A stretch of DNA of 64,000 nt from Magnolia sinica (Eukaryota > Streptophyta > Magnoliopsida > Magnoliales > Magnoliaceae). The position numbers and the translations under genes were made by a program. The stretch spans positions 1,612,001 through 1,676,000 of the forward strand of contig NC_080577.1 of the NCBI RefSeq assembly GCF_029962835.1. The letters run 5' to 3'. Below the pieces are notes generated by a model that saw nothing but the letters and a program-made list of their open reading frames with translations, was not told the origin of the DNA and searched no databases. Below, in pieces: positions 23,301-33,215 of the stretch. Every line of letters starts with the position of its first letter. Position 1 is the first letter of the stretch.

Positions 23301-26244
23301 CATGAGTCCATGACCAAAACAGGGACTGAAATGAATGAAATAAAACGAGTCTGGATGGGCCATACTGTTCTGGCCTGCAGGCAAGTTGCTCTCTGAAACT
23401 GCTATTTAAGACCGTGGTCTAGAGCCCTTCCTAAACCCTCCTCTTGATTTCATAAATCTTCTTGGAGTAGCTGCTGGCACAAATATACATTTTCCCATCG
23501 ACGAAGTCTTGAATGGTAATGGATGTGAAGCTGCCAGCATCTGGATGATCCAATTTGGGATTCTAATTTCCTATACTCAATTGGACTCATCATCATCTAA
23601 GACTTTTTCCTATTAATTGGGATTGGCTATCATCACTTGGACTCGCTTGGGCAATCCTCTGTAAATATTGCTTTCTGCTCTCATCTTGTGTGGTTGTTCT
23701 AGTCTATATTGTCTGTCTACAAAAATACACTAGCTCCTCTATGCTTTATACCATACGATATAAAGGCACACTTGAACTTCCCTTGCTCGATCAGGATCCT
23801 TTGTCTCCATACGGCAACAGCTAGTTCTAATTGATTGTTGACTGGCTCAAGATTTCACATGCCTTCAACTCAGAGATACATGGTTGCATCAAAGTAGTGT
23901 AAACCAATGACATGCACCACCTGTTCCAGACATAATGCAACTCTACCTTTAAACTCTAACCTTTTGTTTACCTTATTACTTGGCAATGAAATTCCACATG
24001 CAGATGCCCACCAAGAACAACTAAGATCTTGGCTCCGATTGGTCTAATGCAACAAAGATTAAGGCGATTCTTCATAAGAAAATGCCAAGTGCAACTATCA
24101 ACATCCTCTCTTCCTGATAACATACTAAAATATCATCAACCAACTGTCATAAATAATAGGCAAATTGTCTCCCTGAGTTGGCTCCACAAATTGAACACTG
24201 GCACTTTCTCTGCATTGACTCAATAGTAGTTTTTTTTTTCATTTTCTTTTCTTTCAAAGGGGCACTTCTCATTTAAAACATATCTGCTCTAACCATTATA
24301 AAAAAGAAGAAGTAGAAAGAAAGAAAGAAAGAAAGAAAGGAAAGGAAAGAGCCAAAAGAAAGGGAAAAAAAAACAACAATTAATGGAGCCCCAAATCCTA
24401 AGTGAAGAATTACAAGAAGCGGCAATCTTACTATTCGAAATGCATTTAAAACAACTCTACAAAGGAAAATGTATTCAAGAAAGAATATGAGCCCCGGTGA
24501 TGAAATACTTGAAAATAAGTTGTGCACACAAGGCCAAGTTGCTTTATGGTGTTACATGAAGAAAGTGACAATCCGAATATTAAGAAACTTATAGACAGCT
24601 TAAGAGAAACAAAAGACCCATTTGAGTGAAGAACATAAAGTTCAGTCACAGCATTACAAAAATCAGATAAAAAAGATATGTAGTAACAAGATTGGAGACT
24701 CTTGCGTAATGTTTAAAGTATCATCCAAAACTGGTACGTATCACCTGATACGTACCAGTATAGCCCATGAATAATACAGGCGTATCAGCGAGAAACAGGC
24801 AAGTGGTGGATGATACGTTCACCACAGATACTATTACATAACACACCCATAAAAAACCTTGCTCTCATGGGCAACCAGAAAGAAAGAAAGGCGGTTTGAG
24901 AAGCAATTTATTGTCCTGTGAATTGTAGACGTGGAACACCCAAAGCATGCTCATCAGCTTATTACATGTCTATGAAACATCAAGGTAAATTGCAGATGGA
25001 AGTATGGCACACACTACCCAGAGTTCAAATAGTTCATGCCTATATCAAGGTTCAAATCAATGAGCTCCAAGAGCATATGGTCCTTTGCTATCTTAGATAA
25101 CATTGAGAAGAATTGAGGGGGAAAAAATCTAAGTTTAAATTGTCTCCAATAAACTAATCCACGTAACGTTACAAATAAAATTCACAAACAAAACGCCTAT
25201 TTCAATTCCAGCTTAGATGGATTTAGCATTGACCATTGGACCTCATCCAAGGGTTTCTAATCACTCACTTACTTAAGTAGTATTAGTTAGTTAATCACAC
25301 ATTTAGACTTTCCCATACTATTATTAATCAACTACTCTTTCCTAGGTTTTGGATCGGGTATGGGCCCAGGTTGGGTCCATTATAGGGTGGCCCGAATTGG
25401 ACCCATTTAAAAAGCAGGTCCAGATCAGGTCAATTTTGAGAGGTCCCAATTCCAACACATTTACTAATTCAGGTCAAACTTTTGGACCCATCCCTGCTCC
25501 ATGAGTCCAATTTTTAGCCCTATACCCACTCATTGCCAGGTCAGTTCCAATGACCCATCGGTTCAACTCGACGGATTTGCTCCCCTAGGTGGAGTAGCCT
25601 CTATTAAAACAGCATTTAAGGATCTGTTTGTACCACAGAAAGTAACATACAATTCTTGTATGAACAAAACAATGTTTTTCATTCAGCCAGCAACAGTAAA
25701 GGGTGCCACCTTCCTCCGAACTAGTAGTCCATTCATGTGGTGGGAGCCACCATCAGCGGGTCCTGCCCTAAAAGAAGCTCCCAACCAAAAATTGCTATAC
25801 ACATGATTGGTGGGTTTATTCTTATTGAATGTGAACTGTTTGTTAAATAGCCCCATTTGGAGGGCCACCAATCAGACTGTTAAGATTGCCCAATGAAGAG
25901 ATATTGAGGGCATATCTAATCCACACTGGGATCCATAAGACAAACCCTTAAGCGCATCAGAACAAAATATTGGAATCTAAATTAGATATTCCCACAGATC
26001 AGAATAGATGACGAACGACATTGATCTTCGAATCTAATTAATCGTGCATTTGGAGTAACTAATCAGAAATTAAATGGAAATGGACACACAAACAGACAGA
26101 AAGGCTGACCTTTTCGAGGACGCAATTGCGCAAAGAATTTAAGAGCGAGAGGCATTTCTCCTGGTCGAAGGAGGGACCCGTCACGCAGTTCAACAGGTCC
26201 AGAGCCTCTTTCGCACAGACGATTTGCGGCTGAGATTCATCCAT
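20362..26244 (-). CDS. Small twin-CX9C (CHCH) mitochondrial protein, two exons
   Basis: Exon 1 is 26244-26110 (45 codons) and exon 2 is 20433-20362 (23 codons plus TGA), joined phase 0 across a GT-AG intron of 5,676 bp. The 68-residue product starts 'MDESQPQIVCAKEALDLLNC'. Cysteines at 10, 20, 31 and 41 form two exact CX9C motifs, the hallmark of coiled-coil-helix-coiled-coil-helix proteins oxidised by the Mia40/Erv1 relay in the mitochondrial intermembrane space. Exon 2 gives 'KVKRFSLAETNRPEEESNSK', matching the basic-then-acidic tail I recall from plant members. There is no presequence, as expected. The ATG at 26244 is preferred over an upstream in-frame GTG. Many plant relatives are linked to respiratory-complex assembly; which one this is I cannot say. 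Reading past the donor at 26109 would give a false single-exon protein. Confidence 0.88.
20576..21167 (-). mobile_element. 5'-truncated LINE with 17-bp target duplication
   Basis: The flanks 'ccacatcatcctgtatt' (20559-20575) and 'ccacatcaccctgtatt' (21168-21184) match at 16 of 17 bases. A T-run at the left is the poly(A) tail of a minus-strand insertion, followed by 'agggtaacaaaatttttatt'. The minus-strand frames encode the ORF2 zinc-ribbon: 'LVSKGRILTCDNLRKRGLVI', 'CPLCLRNEESVNHLLLQCPF', 'LWCIWLERNNRCF'. Near the 5' junction a short direct duplication of 'agaaggggcccc.taggacca' is present. Sense to the host CHCH gene. Confidence 0.88.
21181..21960. repeat. Tandem duplicated 'gatac'-rich repeat, two units
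   Basis: Unit 1 (about 21181-21530, plus its left part at 20540-20575 before the LINE) and unit 2 (about 21560-21960) share long stretches: 'gatactttaagcc.tgttct', 'ctactcaaaatcaaccaagt' and 'gagaaaaccaatttattaga'. The units differ by many substitutions and small indels, so the duplication is old. The LINE at 20576 interrupts unit 1 and is therefore younger than the repeat. Confidence 0.7.
22406..23121 (-). mobile_element. Nested insertion (LINE tail plus MITE) with 20-bp TSD
   Basis: A perfect 20-bp duplication 'actcaagactgtaatgcttt' flanks the block (22386-22405 and 23122-23141). The left end 'tttatttcgaaaggtgaaaaaatttattaa' matches the reversed 3' end of the LINEs in this window, so the outer element is a short minus-strand LINE. 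A (CA)n run lies at 22497-22519. From about 22609 to 23105 lies a MITE-like inner block: 'gtgggattaggtggtatgaa' on the left and its imperfect inverse 'ttcaataccatttaatcctg' on the right. Confidence 0.75.
23142..24227. other. Intronic spacer, nothing recognised
   Basis: Part of the CHCH intron. Only short unsupported frames are seen; no repeat termini that I can pair. Confidence 0.4.
24228..24530 (-). mobile_element. Probable LINE 3' tail fragment
   Basis: A T-run at 24228-24238 is followed by 'ttcttttctttcaaagg' and 'catttaaaacatatctgctc'. Reversed, this gives a 'ttttaaatgag...ctttgaaag...poly(A)' ending like the other LINE 3' ends here. A (GAAA)n run follows at 24312-24340. There is no recognisable coding part, so the call rests on the tail alone. 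Confidence 0.35.
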
Positions 26245-28352
26245 GCCTCGCACGAACGAAGAAGATGATGAGATCCGAGATTTTCAGACCCAAGAGAGGA
26301 TTTTCAGGCGGAAGAAAGAAAATAAAAAACCCTAGTCGCTGCTGCGAAAGGGTTTTTTATCTGAAGAAGATTTCGTTCGTTGCTGCTGGTTGGGGTTTAG
26401 GGTTTTACACTCTCGTCTCCTCAAACAGCTGGTGGTAACTGAAAAATCGTTAGTCGATAATTCAACGGTAGGGACCAATTCTGACGTGGCAGGATGATGT
26501 GTCGATCGGGTCCGTCCGTCTAGTGGGCACTATCATGGATGGCTCATGTTTAAAAATGTTACGCTTATTAGTCAATCCGACTTTCGGGACTGAGTGTTTG
26601 ACGGTTAACCATTTTTTGTATCTACCGTTGATTTGAGGTCACCGGTCAGATGGCTAGAATCAACCGATACATGTGTATTTTTAACCGTTAACATCCAAGT
26701 AGGGGTAAATAAATGGACGAGATGATGCGGTAGATCCACCTCTCCGAAGTAAACCAGTGATGCATTGGTTAGAATCGTTCATCTAGTGAAACTATTCATG
26801 GAATAAAGAACGGAAATCATGTACATCACCATTCTTCACTTCCTCATGTTGACTGCTATCTATTTTGTTTACAGCCGTTGGCTCGTTGCTTTGAAGGCCA
26901 CTGATTACATGGGCAGGATCATCTAATGGATGTCTGTTTCTGGACAATTTGCCATTTACAGTACAGAAACAAGATGGACGGTCCTGATTGATACTTGGCC
27001 CTGCTAAACAGACCAGAACCCCATGTGTGCCCATGCATCAGGCCACGGCCCATGGTCAATTCAAATTGACCGTTTTTGCTTATGATCTCCGCTTCTAACT
27101 GAGTCTGTTGAGCCTTTGTAGCGACTAAGAATCCAGCATGTGTGGCTGTCTACTGCGACCCACATGTTGAGTGATCTTACAATCGGACCGTCCATTGCAG
27201 GGACTATATGATATACGGTATACAACATGAAATTTACGGTGAACGGATAGCTTTGACCATTACTATTTTATAGATGAACTTAGAACAATGAAAAGAATGT
27301 TTTCAATGGCTTGCATTTAGCTCTAAAAATCAAAGGCTAGGATTGTCACTGAAGCACGATTATATGGTAATAGCGTACTTATTGTAGTAAAGAACATGTG
27401 ATGTTCAAATGATAGGACCATCTAAGCATGTGGGCCCGAATGTATCTAAAAATGTAGATACTCTGTCAGAGTATGATGCTTCATAAGCATCCATTCAAAA
27501 CTTTTAAATGCAGAAAAAAAAATAAAGTCAAAATAAACCGTCTAAATTGTGGACCAACTGCAGATAGGTCGATTAACTAAATCTGAGGCTGCAATAGTGC
27601 TTTAAGTGCCCAATTTTTTGGCATTTAATTAACCGTCGCGATGAAAACAGCCAACGGTCTGAGTTCAATAAACCTGAAAAACGATACTCTGCTCACAATT
27701 TTCTCGGTGCTCACCGTGCGCACCGAGTCAGGCCCCTCCATTTTCTGTAGTCCCAGACAAAACAGACAGCCCCTAAATATAGAGAGGAAAGTCTAACCGT
27801 ATTTATCTTGACCTTTTCAAACTCTACATGTCTTCCCAGTGAAATCCAACTTAAAACAAAACCCACATCTTTACTTGTTATTATGTTGTGGTGTATCATC
27901 CACCGTCCACGTGGCGTACACACATATCCTTTCAAACTGATCTGTGGGAACCATTGTTGTTGATGCCATGAAAACCACTCTGATTAAATGATCCTAACCA
28001 TCCAACATGGTCATCCAATGGATGATTAAAATAAAATGTTCCACCGTCCAAATTCATTGAGCTACATAAGCTCTCTTGATCGGTAAGAATTTCGGCTATG
28101 CTACATCCTTAGTGGATCCCACCATTTGGACGTCCAGATTGACTTACACATCCCACGTGAACGGTAGATGAAACACCACAACTTAAAAATTGAAAATGAA
28201 ATCGTGATGGTGGTGATGTTATTAATAGTAATTACAATGGTAAATTCCAATAATAGGAGAAAACACAGTCATATATTCTCTTGTTTTGAAAGACCAGTTC
28301 CTTTAACTTCAATTCAAGGCCCACCAATCATTTCAATCTTAAAGAAAAAAAA
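26245..28352. other. Spacer between CHCH and phytocyanin 1
   Basis: The first 150 bp or so (26245-26400) is the probable 5' UTR and promoter of the minus-strand CHCH gene, with 'aaccctaaacccc' on that strand. The rest shows no gene. Short stretches like 'ggcccaccaatcatttcaat' are of the repeat style common here, but no complete element could be bounded. Confidence 0.4.
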
Positions 28353-31300
28353 ATGGCATCATCGTTTCTGTCTCTCTTCTTATTATCAGCCGTTGGTTGT
28401 GTCCTGATCGGATCAGCAATCGCAACCGAGCATCAAGTCGGGGACAAAGCTGGGTGGACCCTCCCCCCAAATCCATCCTTTTATGAGGAGTGGGCCAAAA
28501 CGAAGAAATTCGTCGTGGGCGATGTATTGGGTAAGTTGAGGTTTATTTATTTTTTTGTCCTGCGGCCTGGATTGCAGGAATGGTTGATCTTGCAGGAAAT
28601 CTCTCGGTAACAGATTAATCCGTTTTGTTGCTGTTGTTGTGATGGGCCATGTAAGGGTATCTCCAATTTGGATGATCATAGCCGTATGATGAAATTTACA
28701 ACCAACGGTCCAAATTGAATGGTAAAAAAGACCGTTTAGAATTGCTTCATGGGGGAGAATTTTGGGGACAGAAATGTGGGCCCCAGATATACAAGTCATT
28801 TTGGCTTAGAAAATGCTCGATCCATTGAATAATAATTTTTTAAAAAGTCCTCAATGCTGTATGCACGCACGAGTCTAGCATGCTCCATGTTGTATGGTAT
28901 CTTCTATGGTTTATGTATCTGATGGTGCCCGAGAGTGGATGAGGATTATCTGCAACCCTTACCGTGGGGCCCACCTAGATATATACTTTATATATCCATG
29001 TTGTTCATCCGTTTTGCTAGCTTATTTTAGGGCATGATAAAAAACATGAAGCAGACACAAATCTCAGTTGGATTACAACACAGGAAACAGTGGTCATTTG
29101 ACACTCACGGTTAAAAATTTCATAGGGTCCACCGTAATGTTTATTTACCATCCAACCTGCCGATGAGGTCACACAGACCTGATGAAGAGAAAAATGCTAG
29201 CAGCTTGATCCAAAACTTCCGTGCTCCCAACAATATTTTAATGGTGGGAATTCAGTCCCTACTGTATAGTCGATATGAGACTTTCATCTGCTTCATTTTT
29301 TGAGACCTGCCTAAAATAAGTTGGAAAAACGGATGGACGGCGTGGATCTATAACCTATGCATCTAGGTGGGCCCCATGTTCAGTTGCACCCACCTGGTTG
29401 GATCCGGAGTCGCATCTAATCCGCGCCCTACGAGCACGGGCCCAGGTTTTTTTACTTTTGGGGCGCGTGATTCATTTCTACGTACCGGAAACGGATTCGC
29501 TACTGAGTACTGACTCTGCCACTAGCCATTGGCTAGTGATCGGTGCTCTGTGGGCTCCACCATGACGTATGTGTTCCATCCATGCCGTCCACCCATTCTT
29601 CCAGATTATTTTATGGTACTAGCCCAAAAATGAGGTTGATCCAAATCTCTAGTGGACCACACGATATTGATTGAACGCCCACGATTGAAAACTTCTTGGT
29701 GGTCACAAAACTTTTGGATCAAAGTATTTTTTTCCCTTCATCCAAGTCTGGATGACCTAATAAACAGGTTAGATGTCAAATAACCATTACAGTGGGCCTT
29801 AGGAGATTTTTAGTGGTGGATATTCATTCACTACTGTTTTTCAATAGTGTGGTCCACCTGAGATTTAGATCTAAGTCGTTTTTTGGATCAGGCCTGAAAT
29901 TATCTTTCAAAATTGATGGACGGCGTGGATAAAACACATACATCATGGTGGGGTCCAAATAGCACCGACCACTAGCCACCTTGCTAGTGTCAGCGTCACT
30001 AGCCAAACCGCGTCCAGACAGACCGTTCAATTCATGCCGTTCCCTGAAATGCACCAAAAAACTCCCGTATCAGAAGATCCACTGTGTATGGAATGCATGC
30101 TCCCCCAAAACAACACACCAGAAAAAAATAGGACGGACGACAGAATTTTCTGGTAATCCAACCACTTATCTGGAGCCTCACAGTGGTGGTCACACAACCC
30201 AAAGATCAAACCAGTTGTGCCATCTGATGGAAATCGGATTGCGTACTGAGTTACTCAATATACTCTTATGGTACCGAGTAAACTGAGTTGGGCCCACTTT
30301 TGAATGTATGTAGTCTATCAATGCCATCCATCCCTTTTTTTTCATTTAATTTAAGGGGTTGAGCCAAAATTGAAGCATATCCAAAGATCAAGTGAATCAT
30401 ACCACAGGAAATGGCAGGGATAATGATTACCACCGATGAAACCTCTCTAGGCCTTTCAGTGATATTAATTTATCATCCAACTTGTTCATAAGATCACATG
30501 GACATTGATGAACCGAAAACACAAATAAAAGCTTGATCTAAAACTTCCGTGGCCCCTAAGAAATTTTCAACGGTAGAAGTTCAATTCAATTGTTTCCTGT
30601 GAGTGGTCCATTTGAAAATTGCATATGTTTCATTTCATTTTTGGGCTCAAGCCTTAAAGTGATATGAGATAGAGCCTATAAAATACATAAATCATGGTGG
30701 ACTTCACAGAGTTTACTCAATGCTCTAAGAGACTGTTTGAGATATTGCATTAGAGTATTGCCTTACGCAGCATGGAATTAGATTTAAGGTGATGAGAAAA
30801 CTATCAGTGGTTGTCCAGGACTTCTGGTGGATTGGAAGAGCCTGGGATGATTTGGGTTTTCTGTTTGAATGGGTGATGGAATTCAGCCATCATCCGGCTG
30901 TAAACTCGTGGGAGTGTTTGGAAATGCAAAGTATATTGCAATACATTATACATTTTTCAACAGTGGACGTCCTTAGCACCGCTGCTTCCTATGGTGTGAT
31001 CCACGGCATCCTTAGATCTACCTTTGTTTTGGTCCAGTTCTTTATACTAAATGGACCTTACGTGCGGACGGTGTGCGGACGGTATGAATCGAAGTTATAC
31101 ATCACGGTGGGTCACATGTGGTCTCATCCCATATCCCACAGTGTATTAAGGGATGGGCAAAGTTTGAAGGAAGGATTTCAAGAATCCCTTGGGCTGCTAG
31201 TGCAGTTTACAAGGTACACCGCGCTGGAGTAACATCCACCCATCCAAATAGACGGTTGGATGGAGATCACGATCATATCCCACTTAATACCATCTAGTTT

Positions 31301-31692
31301 TGTCCAGTGCGGGCGAAACACGCCCTAAGCTTAGTGAGTTACTCACTACGCAATCCGCTTCCCATCTTATGTGATTTCGGTGGGCCAGAAATTTCTAGCT
31401 TGATCAAGTATAAGTTAATCTTGTCGTCTCATATTATGTTAACATAGCCATGATCTGATTCTTGAAAAAAAATAAAATCAAAATTACAGTGTTCGAATAC
31501 AAGACAAGTGTGCACAACGTGCTAGAGGTGACGAAGGATGATTTCGATTCATGCACGCAGTTTAAGCCAATTGCAATGTACTACAAGTCGCCGACAAAAA
31601 TTACACTGAAGGAACCCGGCCAACATTTCTTCTACTGTGGTGTCGGTATCCACTGCGAGGGTGCCCAGAAGCTCGTTATCAACGTTGAGTAA
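28353..31692 (+). CDS. Phytocyanin 1, stellacyanin-like, no GPI tail
   Basis: Exons 28353-28530 and 31490-31692 join across a 2,959-bp GT-AG intron that splits a Val codon after its first base. The product is 126 residues. Residues 1-24 form a signal peptide ('MASSFLSLFLLSAVGCVLIG'). The cupredoxin domain has copper ligands His68 ('SVHNVLEV'), Cys109 and His114 ('FYCGVGIHC') with Gln119 as axial ligand, as in stellacyanins. Cys81 and Cys115 would form the conserved disulphide. The protein ends right after the domain ('KLVINVE'), without the Pro/Ser-rich region or GPI signal common in the family, so it should be freely secreted. The intron position is the family's usual one. Type-1 copper electron-transfer proteins of this family act in the cell wall; the partner is unknown. 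It is the first of a tandem pair with the gene at 37846. Confidence 0.92.
28966..29375. mobile_element. Foldback MITE copy 1, in phytocyanin 1 intron
   Basis: The ends 'ggggcccacctagatatata' and 'atgcatctaggtgggcccc' are inverted complements. Inner parts are also complementary ('ccatgttgttcatccgtttt' against 'aaaacggatggacggcgtgg'). About 410 bp, non-coding, fold-back structure. Confidence 0.7.
29531..29977. mobile_element. Foldback MITE copy 2, in phytocyanin 1 intron
   Basis: The left end 'ggctagtgatcggtgctctg' is the inverse of the right end 'agcaccgaccactagcc'. Next come 'catgacgtatgtgttccatc' and 'aaaacacatacatcatggtg', again inverse. The interior has 'gcccaaaaatgaggttgatc' and 'agatttagatctaag', as in the other copies. 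About 450 bp. Confidence 0.7.
30276..30718. mobile_element. Foldback MITE copy 3, in phytocyanin 1 intron
   Basis: The left end 'gagtaaactgagttgggccc' pairs with the right end 'acttcacagagtttactc'. The inner 'atcaatgccatccatccctt' has only a weak inverse near 30660-30690. The core shares 'gaagcatatccaaagatcaa' and 'aaacttccgtggcccc' with other copies. About 440 bp. Confidence 0.6.
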
Positions 31693-32276
31693 CAGTGATT
31701 TTTTATTTTTATTTTTTGGGTGCATTTGGTTGTAACAAATATCATGAAATTTCTTGCTATCTTGCATCAAATTAGATTGGTTGATGATTGTAACAATAAC
31801 AAGTCCATGTTTTGGATTGTAATTTGCCATTGAGATTTGATAAAATGTTAATGGTGACAATGTATAACATTTGATGAGCGGTTGACATTTTTTTGTCTCG
31901 CATTTCCACACTATAACGTGTTTATTTCATGTCTCCAAAAACATGGACCAGCATATCAATGGTCTGGATCACTAAATAGTGGGGATTGTTTGTAAGGATT
32001 GGAAGCTGGATGTACATGGATTTGAGTACTTACCTTAGTGGAGATTGTTTGTAAGGATTGGAAGCTGGATGTACATGGATTTGAGTACTTACCTTAGTGG
32101 AGACTTTGAGGAGTTTCAACACGAGGTCTTGGGTTTGATACCCATATGTGGTGAAATCCCACTACGCGTGCGTGGGTTTGCAAACCCCCTGACCCTAACT
32201 CGATTCATCGGATTAAGGTGGGTATGATTCGGATCGGGTCTTTTCTTGTTTTAATTTTTTAATTTTTTGAAAAATT

Positions 32277-32280
<4 letters not shown>
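31693..32280. repeat. 59-bp tandem duplication next to a SINE-like piece
   Basis: After the phytocyanin 1 3' UTR, a 59-bp unit containing 'tgtttgtaaggattggaagc' is present twice in tandem (about 31979-32037 and 32038-32096), nearly identical. At about 32096-32177 follows a piece of the window's SINE family: 'ggtttgatacccatatgtgg' then 'tgaaatcccactacg'. No target duplication was found for this SINE copy. Confidence 0.65.

Positions 32281-32355
<75 letters not shown>
32281..32355. repeat. (AT)n microsatellite, about 75 bp
   Basis: A pure AT dinucleotide run of about 37 units. Such runs are length-variable and prone to assembly error. Confidence 0.98.
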
Positions 32356-32360
<5 letters not shown>

Positions 32361-32455
32361 AGTTAAGGATAATAATAAATAAATACCTGAAATTTCGAGC
32401 TTGAGAATGGGCTAGGTGGCCGGACCAGTGCTGCTGTGTGGACGAGTGGAGAAGA

Positions 32456-32516
32456 GAGAGAGGAGGAGGAGGAGGAGGAGCTCGAAGCTAGACGGGTGCT
32501 GCTATGCAGACGAGTG

Positions 32517-32562
<46 letters not shown>
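32456..32562. repeat. GA-rich region with (GA)n microsatellite
   Basis: 'gaggaggaggagg' at about 32458-32478 and a (GA)n run at 32520-32562. Open frames through it encode only R/E runs and are not genes. Confidence 0.95.
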
Positions 32563-32567
<5 letters not shown>

Positions 32568-32698
32568 GGGATGTCGAAATCGAGTTGGGTGTGTTGCGCA
32601 GTACGCCAACAACGCTAGTGAACCGAGATTCAATCTTCAGTCTCACCCACAAACGATAAACAGAAAGAAATATAATCTAGAAGAAAAATAAAAGCATT

Positions 32699-33215
32699 TC
32701 AAACAATCCACAAAATAAAATAATGTGAGCCACCAAGAGATGACACCTGTGCCGGTCCCCATACATCAGTGTGTACAAGCTCCAATAGATGTGTCTTTGG
32801 AGCGGGTCTTATTTTCTTGAAACTTATCTTCTTCTGCTTGTCATATACGCAGTCCTCGTAGAATTCCAAGTTAATAGACTTCAGCCCTGATAGATTCCCT
32901 TTTGATAATAATACTTTCATCCATTTCTCACTCATATATCCCAACCTCTGATGTCATAACTGCCCGTTCACTCTAGTTGATGCCACTGCGAGTGAACTAT
33001 ACAATCTTAAAGTCACGTACAAAGTACCTTCCTTCTTGTCTTGAGATATCACCAAGACACCTTTTGTGATATTTCAGGAATCACTAGTGAATGTCGTCAC
33101 ATATCCGATATCTGTTAACTGCCCCATTGAGATCAAATTCCGTTTCAAACTCTATAGATGTTTGACATCCTTCAATTTCAAAGTTGTTCCGTCTTTCTGA
33201 TTAAAAAATTTCATC
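32699..33215 (-). mobile_element. Ty1/copia retrotransposon fossil, pol fragment
   Basis: A minus-strand fragment of a Ty1/copia LTR retrotransposon. The recognisable parts are the linker before the integrase and the start of the integrase core ('LLELVHTDVWGP'). Protease-side sequence may lie to its right. No LTRs, primer-binding site or reverse transcriptase can be assigned to it, so it is a short, broken remnant; the divergence suggests it is old. Confidence 0.75.

Larger units (their letters stand above)
20434..26109 (-). other. 5.7-kb intron of the CHCH gene, full of insertions
   Basis: Donor 'AAG|GTCAGC' at 26110/26109 and acceptor 'ccctgcag|AAA' at 20434/20433 on the minus strand. It contains a LINE 3' end (20576-21167), a duplicated 'gatac'-rich repeat (21181-21960), a nested insertion with a 20-bp target duplication (22406-23121), another LINE tail (about 24228-24530), a 'gatacgtacc' palindromic patch (24720-24840) and a degenerate 'gggtcc' stretch (25340-25520). 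No other gene is visible in it. Confidence 0.8.

Noticed and set aside
26059-26253. 64-residue single-exon CHCH protein starting at GTG
   Set aside because: It reads through a splice donor at 26109, and the first codon is GTG. The ATG at 26244 and the spliced exon at 20433-20362 give a better family match.
32416-32691. Arg/Glu-rich proteins
   Set aside because: These are translations of a (GA)n microsatellite and flanking purine-rich DNA.
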